From Hyaloperonospora brassicae (Eukaryota > Oomycota > Peronosporomycetes > Peronosporales > Peronosporaceae): DNA of 64,000 bases. The stretch spans positions 1-64,000 of the forward strand of contig CANTFL010000151.1 of NCBI GenBank assembly GCA_947650285.1, in the 5' to 3' direction. The translations under genes were made by a program, and so were the position numbers. Positions 57,201 through 64,000 of this stretch are shown here, in pieces. Numbering within the stretch: the stretch's first letter is position 1; each line of letters starts with the position of its first letter. The notes under the pieces were generated by a model, which was not told the origin of the DNA, did not search any database, and was given only the letters and a program-made list of their open reading frames with translations.

Positions 57201-57764
57201 CTCGCTCAACAAAGTTGAGTCTTCCAGCTTCTAATGACTACCCAACCTATACATTTTTGGTGCATAATACAATAAAAAGAAGCCAATAGAACATTCCATA
57301 AATGACATAACGTAGATTGATTCTAAGGAGTCGATACAATTGCAACTTGCGCTTCTAAAAATGAGGACTTGAAATGAGGAGTAGCTAAATGCTTTATATA
57401 TCTATTTCACCACCAGCGATGCCCACATATAAGCCTCGCCGTTACGTGAAGCACAATCTTACAGTATTTTACATAATTATGTATGGTAATATGTCGCGAA
57501 TGAGTTTCTCGTGTATTCTCAAATCGTACTACGTCACACAGAAGACAATATGCATTGCGCGGAGATAACGTAGCTTTTTCAGGGACAAATATGCGGTGGC
57601 TCATGCACACAAAGTACAAGAAATGACCCACATATAAATGGCAATATCACGTCTTCGGACCCATTGCTCAATTCTGGCGACCACACACGCACACAAACAA
57701 AAACGAATCAGTCTTTTCTTAAAAACAAGAGGAGATACTCAAGCACGTGTGCCAATCACCTACA
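57201..57764. other. AT-rich spacer between pol remnant and LTR
   Basis: No coding motif. A purine-rich stretch at about 57721-57735 might be a remnant polypurine tract for the LTR that starts at 57765, but it is 30 bp away. Confidence 0.35.
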
Positions 57765-58135
57765 TGTAACGGGATATAGCAGGAGCGTACTGATAGCAGT
57801 ACGGAACAACGCTCACTAAAATCAGCGATAATCAGTGCCCTTTCACCTTACTTACACGTTACAGAGGAAGGCAACTACTGAAACGATTATGGTTAGTAGC
57901 AGTAAAAGTAAATGAAGTACAATTAAGCCCTAAATCGCCTCTTTGTTAATTAGTCCTAACTTTATTATGTCAATATGAAAACATACAATGTGATGTCTTC
58001 TCCCTCCTGATTGCGCGCGTCAAGCAGCGTTGGTGTGTTAAGATCATTTTTTCTAGATCAACCAATGAAAAGTGTTGTATGTTTGTAACCAAATCTTATG
58101 TATGACGATATCATGTAGCAAGTTTGCCCGTTGCA
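57765..58135 (+). mobile_element. Diverged LTR of the same family
   Basis: About 370 bp, starting tgtaacggg and ending tttgcccgttgca, with the same internal landmarks in the same order as the other two LTRs (gtgatgtcttct, ttgcgcgcgtcaagcagc, gatcaaccaatga). The flanks ctaca (57760-57764) and ctacg (58136-58140) agree in four of five bases, which may be a decayed target duplication. It could be a solo LTR or the 3' LTR of the element starting at 51104. Confidence 0.72.
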
Positions 58136-58334
58136 CTACGTGTTTTTTGCATCGAGCGCGCCACTTTTCGCAAGGATCCGTAAACTATCTCGAGCGCTGC
58201 GACCCTCTCATATAATAATTGCTCTTTATCAATTCGGAAAGTAATCTCGGTACTACCATTTTCGGTAATCGCTGCGGTACACCGACCACGTCGGAACAGA
58301 CGTCGTTTGCCTTGTGGTCGCAAAGACAGTACCG

Positions 58335-61300
58335 ATGCACGCAGCAGCACAAGTACGTCACTCGTCAACTTCCCACATGATTTGCGCCAACCAGAACGAT
58401 GTAAAAAACGCCACGACGAGCACACCGCGCTGCGTCGCCCACTGGGCGCACACGCAGGAGCAAGTGCTGTACGCCGTCTATCTACTGGCAGTGCTCGTGC
58501 TGTTCTCTCTGCTGTGGACACTCGCGTCGAAACGCCAGCGCAAATCGCTGCGGAAGGGCGAAATCGGTTTCTCGCTCAAGTGCCGCCGATGGGCGCGCAC
58601 GTCCCGCACGGCCGCTATCATTGTGAGGAATTACATTGTGTGTGTATAGTGGCAGCTCATGTTGTGGCCACTGAGTGACCTCTTTGTTTTGCTGTGGAAA
58701 GCGCAGAATCGACCTGTCCAGTTGCTCGTGTCGTGCGCCATTTTGGGCCTCACAATGTCCAGACTTGACTCGTACGACGTCACGGAGTGGTCGTACTACA
58801 CGGTGCTAGGACTCTACGCGGTGGCTGTTGTGGATGACGTCGTGCGATTCCTCGCGTCCAGGTACAAGCTCACCTTTTGCTTCTCGCCCGTCACGCTACT
58901 GGAGCTGCTATGCCTGGCGTCCAACTTTGACGTGGGCTTTGGCTCGGTAAAGGTTATTGGGGGTGTGCCGACACGGACGTATCTAGACTTCTCGGTCATG
59001 CGGCCTGTGTTTATACTGAGGAGCTACTTGGAGATGGAGAAACATGTGCCCCGATCGACGAAGGGCTGGATGATGGTCAGACTCGGGATCAAGATGATGC
59101 TCATGATCATGGTCGGCGCGTCAATCATGTTTTTCCTAGAGACGCTCGGCGAACTACCATTTTTTACCGACAATGGGTTTGCGCATTTGTATAGCTGCAG
59201 TGATGGGTCGGTCACGAGGCACGAGTCAGCGGAGTGCTCGGAGTCATCGTGGTCGGTCATGTTTGCCTTTTACTTTACGGTGGTGGTACGTGGTCTGAAA
59301 TTGTCATCGTGTTGCACTAGCTTGTTTGTTAAGTCTTTCGCTAACGATCGTAACAATTCTTGCAGACGCTTGGTACCGTCGGCTATGGCGACAACGCGCC
59401 TCAAACAGTACCCAGCAGACTGTTGGCTATCATGTTTATCGTCATGGGAATCATCTTGTTTTCGATGGAAATTGACAACCTCACTAGCTTGTACAACTTG
59501 CGTCGGATCGGGAACCCGCCCTATGTTGCGAAGCCTGACGCCATCCATGTGCTTATAATTGGCAACCCATCGTATGCCCAGCTCTCGGCTATTCTCCAAG
59601 AGCTTTTCCATGCTGACCATTTGAGCGATACTGATACACGGCGACTCGGTGCTGTTATCCTAGGGGAGCGCAAGGCCCGCTTCGTGAAGCCGCTTATTGC
59701 GAAGCTGAAAGCTGACCCCATCTACACATCGCGTGTAACATACGTCGCTGGTGACGCTACCCGCATAGAAGACCTAAAGCGGTCCCTTGCTCGCGATGCC
59801 ATAGCAGTGTTTGTGTTTCCGGATAAACTGGCGAGTGACGCCGCAAACGAAGACGCGAGGAACATAATGCGCGTTCTAGCAACTAGACGTTATGTTGGGT
59901 GAGTATCGTTATCGATAGCATCACTATGTTTGCCGCAGTCATCGCGAGCTAACATTCGTGTTACTAATAGGCCATCCGTGCGCATTTTGGTGATGGTTCT
60001 TCGTGGGGAGAGTGGCCGGCACGTGCTAGCTGCGGGTGTACACCCAGACGACATCATATGCGAAAACGTTGTCAAGATGGGCTTGATCGCTCAAAGCACC
60101 GTCTCGAATGGCGTTTCTACGATGCTGGCGAATTTGGGATCAAGCTTTTCTGTTGACATAAGCAAAGAATCTTCTCTGCCCTCTGTTGTTGCGAGCGGTG
60201 AACTGAATGGCTACGACAGCTTGGCAACTGGTGTCGTTGAAATGGATTCGTCTGGGCGCAGCTGGATGGGAGAATATTATGCCGGTGCAGCAAAAGAAAT
60301 GTACTTAATCCGTTTGTCAAAGGTGTGTGAGTGCATGACTGAGGTTGTTGTATGTTTTTGTAATCTTCTGCTGACAGCTTGTTTTCTTTGTGGCGTTTCT
60401 GGTGACAGAAGTACGCAGGACTGACCTTTTCTGAAGGGGCAACTCGAATTTTCGAAGAAACGCTAGGTACGGTGGTGCTCATCGGTGTGGAGGTCGAGTT
60501 TTCCGAGGAGGACGCATTGTTCCACAGCAGCTCCGAGTCTCGTGTGCTGTTGAATCCTGGCAACAGTCTGCTTTTGACCGAGTTGATTCAGTGTTATTGC
60601 ATCGCCGACGACATGGACCACGTTTTTCACCACAAGGTTTGCGTGGATGAGGTCAGTCTAGAAGAGATGCGGCGACCAGTCGACTCTTCGACGTCCGTGA
60701 ACCCGGCTGGGGATATGTTTCAGCCGATGCTTTCTCCTGGCCCCGAAGGAGACATCTTTTGCGACGAGCTAAAAAGTGTGAATGCTTACACGGCATACAC
60801 GACTCCGAACTATGCGTCCATGAAGCACCACAGCCCAGTACGTTATTATCCACCTCCCTGACGGTTCCTAGCGACATCGTGACCTAATGTTTACTTTTTT
60901 TGGTAGGTGTCAACCTCGAGAACTGGATTGCTTGTTCTGGTGCGAAGATCATTCTACTTTGGTGTAGCTGCACTTCGGTTGTCTAACTCTCTTCTGAATG
61001 CTTGTGCAACGCAGGACCGTTCACTGGAGACAACTATTCTGAGGATCAAAAATGCAAACCGAACGATTGCCAGTGACAATCCTTACGAAACCCTACAAGC
61101 TTACGCCTGTTCACACGGTGGCGTGAATGAAAATGCGTCATTTGTGGCACCACACGAGAGGCTTAGTGCTCCACCTCTTGCTATCCTGTTGCATCCCGAG
61201 CACATCGTCATCTGCAGCTTTCTGGGTAAAGAATCAGCGGAAACTCTCCAATGGCTCATTAGGCCTCTCCGCAGCCCGTACGCCAGCGGTCATCCTCCGG

Positions 61301-62353
61301 TCACGATTTTAGATACTGCAGAGCCGTCGGACCTGTTGACGAGCATGTTGCTCGCCTTTGAGAATGTGGTATGTGCTCGTGTTGTGCGTGGCAGTGGTCG
61401 CTGCTAACTTGACTGATGTTTGTACGCAGTTTTACGTACGCGGAAGCCCCATTGTTTATTCAGACTTGCAGCGCGCTGGTGCCAAGGCAGCAGCTGCGGT
61501 CATGGTACTTGGGAAACGGTCAGAAAGGGCAAGTTTGTCTGCATCCGTCTCTGACGCTGAGCTGGAGTCCAGTATGAATGATGCGGAGGCGATTTTTGCG
61601 ACGATGTTGGTGGAACTCAAGATGGACCTTTCGAAAATTTTCACTATCACCGAGCTTGCCGACGAAGCCAACTCAAAGTTTATGGGTACGTCGTTTCAGT
61701 CTAAGAAGGTACAGACGGTGACGTCGACTGGCAACAACATAAGGCGCGGAGTTGCAGTGGATGTTTCTGGTACAGAGCTGTTCAAGTTGTGGAATAACAT
61801 TCTGCAGCATGACGTATCAGGGCAGATGTCGAAGAAGGAGATTTTCGGCCTTCCTTTGTATATGTCGGGTCGGGTCCTGCACCCACAGCTATGCGAAAAC
61901 ATTGTTGTACAGACGTACTTCAACCCGTCAATCCACAAGATTATTCGTCAACTGGTCGGGGGCCCCCGCTGCACCGGTGTGATTCACACCTTTTCGATCC
62001 CGCATCTACTTCGGGTACGCTATGTACCTTCGCCGTGTTTTGAGATATCGCTAGTATGCTTACAACATGTCGGTTGTCTGTTGTTGTAGGAAGAGTGCAC
62101 ATACTCCGACGTCTTCCGCTCGTTCGCCGTGTCATCGTATTCAGGTATTTGCATCGGTATTTACCGCCTGTCAACACAAACGATTGGATTGTCGGGTCAT
62201 GTTGAACTGCCCATCGTCATTACGACTCCGAAAGCTGATCTCAAACTTATGAAGAGCGATCGAGTTTTTGTTTTGATTGGAGTTCATACGCTAGAGCGTG
62301 CGGCCACGAAGATTCAGCATCAGTATCGACGGTACAAAGAGACCTCGATCTAG
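58335..62353 (+). CDS. Slo/BK-type potassium channel alpha subunit
   Basis: Proposed exons: 58335-58622, 58707-59285, 59366-59898, 59971-60322, 60409-60837, 60907-60939, 61015-61368, 61430-62014, 62090-62353, giving 1138 aa, the usual BK size, with consistent phases. An extra S0-like helix (about 44-64) precedes S1-S6, as in Slo1. The filter TLGTVGYGD is at 290-298. Two RCK gating-ring domains follow, with Slo signatures DARNIMRVLATRRYVGPSVR, GLIAQSTVSNGVSTMLAN and SRVLLNPGN. The S4 region (VMRPVFILRSYLEM) is poor in basic residues, and no acidic calcium bowl is seen. The last 17 residues hold an IQ-like motif (KIQHQYRRYKE). It should pass K+ through the plasma or an internal membrane. The intron 60940-61014 is stop-free and in frame, so a longer form is possible. 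Convergent with the next gene, 99 bp between stops. Confidence 0.9.
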
Positions 62354-62452
62354 TGATGAAGGAGGAAGTGAATAAGAGGACAGAGCATGCCGACGGGCAA
62401 GATGAGCTAGCAGATGACTTCTATTGTTGCGTTGAAGCTTATCACGAACACA

Positions 62453-63628
62453 TCACGACTTGCGACTTTTTTTCGTGCCTGACTGCTTGCTTCCCTTTGA
62501 GCGATTGGGAGCGTGTTGCTTACGCTTTTGATTGTTGTTGTCCCTGTGGCGATTGCTGGCGTCCTTGTAGTTGCTAATGCTCGCGGCGCCCGTGCTGCCA
62601 CTAAATCCCTTCCGCTTTTTCTTCTTCTTAGAACCTAGCATATCGTCTAGCGAGGGCGTCAGCAGCAAGTATACCTTCTCAAGGATATCTGCGGTAACTG
62701 GCTCAATCGTATCACGGCACCCGTCATCGTCAGGCACGGCTGCCCCCTCGTCTTCATCTGGAAGCCGCGCTTGTCCTCCAGGCACGAAAACAAACGTCTG
62801 CGAATCCCAGATGGGGAACGAGCCTTTTGAGAGTACCTTCTTGTTCGTGTATCCCGGGTACAAGCACCGATCAAAGATTATGGACCGCTTGTGGCAAAGG
62901 TGATTGGTCTTGGCAATGTTCTCGATGCCCCATTGACCGAAAGGTGCCTTCGTTTTGTGCGTGACATGTACTTCCCCAGTAGCCGTCAGCACGTGACCCA
63001 CGTGACTAAAGAAATCGTGCAACAGCTTCTTGTTACTTTCCATCTCGTCGTTCTGTCCGTCTTTTCCGTCCAGTGCCCGGACGCACGGGAAGTTCCAAAT
63101 GACGCGGTCAAACTGGCCCAATGCTTTCAGTTGCTCAGCGTCCGTTGCATCGACTTCGTGCTTCACCGTCACATGAGACATTGCAGAAAGCTCAGCAAGT
63201 ATCGTTTCCCCTTCCGGGTACGTCTCGACTATCGACGTCCTGCTCTCGTGCGACGTAGCGACAAACTCCACGCCAGAGTCGACACCCAGTGCTCTGGCGA
63301 GCGCCAACGAGTACGAAAAGTTGCCGTCTCCCACTGTCAAGATCCGTCTTAACTTCGACGCATCGTACAGACCGATGCAGTGTTTTTCAGCTTGCGCTGA
63401 CGGCGGCGCTGGAACGTTTCGGTCCTTTGCGGCAGCGTCAGTCGTCGTCTTCGGTCCCATGCGCGGACACATCTCGGGACGCACGTTTGGCAGCGAGCCA
63501 GGGCGGCTGTGCAGCACGATCTTGTAGCAGCAGGCGACGCAGCGCTGGAGGGCGCAGCGAAGCGTATCGCGGTGCACGCATAGCAAGTGCAGGTCGCGCG
63601 CTTGCGGTTCGCTCTCGTCATCGGCCAT
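62453..63628 (-). CDS. BMT5-like 25S rRNA (uridine-N3) methyltransferase, DUF2431 family
   Basis: An intronless 391-aa reading. The start at 63628 (MADDESEPQARDL) was preferred to the upstream in-frame ATG at 63736 because the added segment looks like leader sequence. The SAM-binding motif RRILTVGDGNFSYSLALA is at about 94-111 and the catalytic-region motif FDRVIWNFPC at about 173-182, both hallmarks of the family. HVTHKTKAPFGQWGIENIA follows. The C-terminal 50 residues are rich in Lys, Ser and Asn, with a KKKKKRK run, and look like a nucleolar signal. In yeast BMT5 methylates a 25S rRNA uridine; the same role here is inferred. Confidence 0.87.
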   Translation of the reverse strand: MADDESEPQARDLHLLCVHRDTLRCALQRCVACCYKIVLHSRPGSLPNVRPEMCPRMGPKTTTDAAAKDRNVPAPPSAQAEKHCIGLYDASKLRRILTVGDGNFSYSLALARALGVDSGVEFVATSHESRTSIVETYPEGETILAELSAMSHVTVKHEVDATDAEQLKALGQFDRVIWNFPCVRALDGKDGQNDEMESNKKLLHDFFSHVGHVLTATGEVHVTHKTKAPFGQWGIENIAKTNHLCHKRSIIFDRCLYPGYTNKKVLSKGSFPIWDSQTFVFVPGGQARLPDEDEGAAVPDDDGCRDTIEPVTADILEKVYLLLTPSLDDMLGSKKKKKRKGFSGSTGAASISNYKDASNRHRDNNNQKRKQHAPNRSKGSKQSGTKKSRKS

Positions 63629-63893
63629 GGCTGATTGATTGGCATTGCGTTGGCGCGTGGGTCCCCCGCGGAAGTGACACTGCGCCACACCACGTCCACA
63701 CGACCCACTCCGCCACACCATGTCCACACGACCCAAGTCCTCCTCTTTTTAGTGACGTCGCTGGGCCCATTTAGAAATCAATCCATTCTTCTTAGAAATT
63801 CCACTCCACGCAAGAGGGAGAAAAGGGCACGCGCGCATCAAATTGAGCAGCAGCAGTCGCAGCAGCAGCAGCAGTAGCACTTCTAGGGGCGCC

Positions 63894-64000
63894 ATGGACC
63901 AATTGATTCCCATCATCAACAAGCTGCAGGACGTGTTCAGTGCCATTGGGCAGTCTCCGATCAACTTGCCGCAGATCGTCGTCATTGGCAGCCAGAGCAG
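63894..64000 (+). CDS. Dynamin-family GTPase, N-terminus only (runs off the window)
   Basis: The ATG at 63894 opens with [19 protein letters not shown], then [13 protein letters not shown], which leads into the dynamin P-loop; the window ends just before the GKS residues. The opening is closest to dynamin-related proteins of the Dnm1/DRP1 type, which pinch mitochondria and peroxisomes. A CAG-rich stretch (63847-63877) lies in the 5' leader. It is divergent from the methyltransferase gene with 265 bp between starts, so the two probably share a promoter region. Confidence 0.9.
   Translation, partial: MDQLIPIINKLQDVFSAIGQSPINLPQIVVIGSQS

Noticed and set aside
58623..58658. Very short (27-33 nt) intron at the start of the potassium channel gene
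   Set aside because: An 84-nt intron with the same donor, ending at 58706, keeps frame, has a branch-like tgac and is of normal size.

Overview
The window looks like nuclear DNA of an oomycete (Peronosporales-type water mould or downy mildew). Evidence: protein genes carry many short GT-AG introns (about 60-165 nt), gene spacing is tight (100-400 bp), tRNA genes lie in long tandem arrays, and there is a chromodomain Ty3/Gypsy element. The species cannot be fixed from sequence reading alone. All introns were inferred by eye from splice signals, reading-frame continuity and family motifs; no transcript data were used.

Region 1 (1-23216) is a tandem array of a 777/778-bp unit. Each unit carries, on the minus strand, a tRNA-Ala(AGC) followed one base later by a tRNA-His(GTG), plus about 630 bp of spacer with no recognisable gene. 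I count 30 intact tRNA-His, one mutated and one truncated; 28 full tRNA-Ala, one cut by the window edge, and three broken. The array drifts stepwise in sequence from left to right, has one scrambled unit near 15.5 kb, and ends in two compact 160-bp units. The many 60-176 aa ORFs here are frame shadows.

Region 2 (23217-24222) is AT-rich and holds a probable non-autonomous element bounded by nested inverted repeats.

Region 3 (24455-32590) has a casein kinase 2 alpha gene (+), a long mitochondrial-type PPR gene (+), about 2.3 kb without a recognisable gene, and a HINT3-like HIT-domain gene (-).

Region 4 (32591-35872) is gene-poor.

Region 5 (35873-47815) is gene-dense. It holds a mitochondrial fusion of an Oxidored-like cysteine motif to a diflavin-reductase-type FAD/NAD(P)H module (-), a membrane-anchored histidine acid phosphatase (-), a kinesin with a central motor (+, divergent from the phosphatase), a GCK-III/Ste20 kinase (-), and histone acetyltransferase HAT1 (-).

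Region 6 (47816-58135) is repeat-rich: a solo LTR with a 5-bp target duplication, two related diverged LTRs, a gag-like plus-strand ORF with one stop, and a decayed minus-strand Ty3/Gypsy pol (protease, RT, RNase H, integrase, chromodomain). The layout suggests one old element with an inverted pol segment.

Region 7 (58335-64000) has a Slo/BK-type potassium channel (+), a convergent BMT5-like rRNA methyltransferase gene (-), and the start of a dynamin-family GTPase (+), divergent from the methyltransferase.

The protein genes are mostly unrelated housekeeping and signalling genes and do not form one pathway. The strongest leads are the tRNA-Ala/tRNA-His array and the Oxidored-like/flavin reductase fusion.
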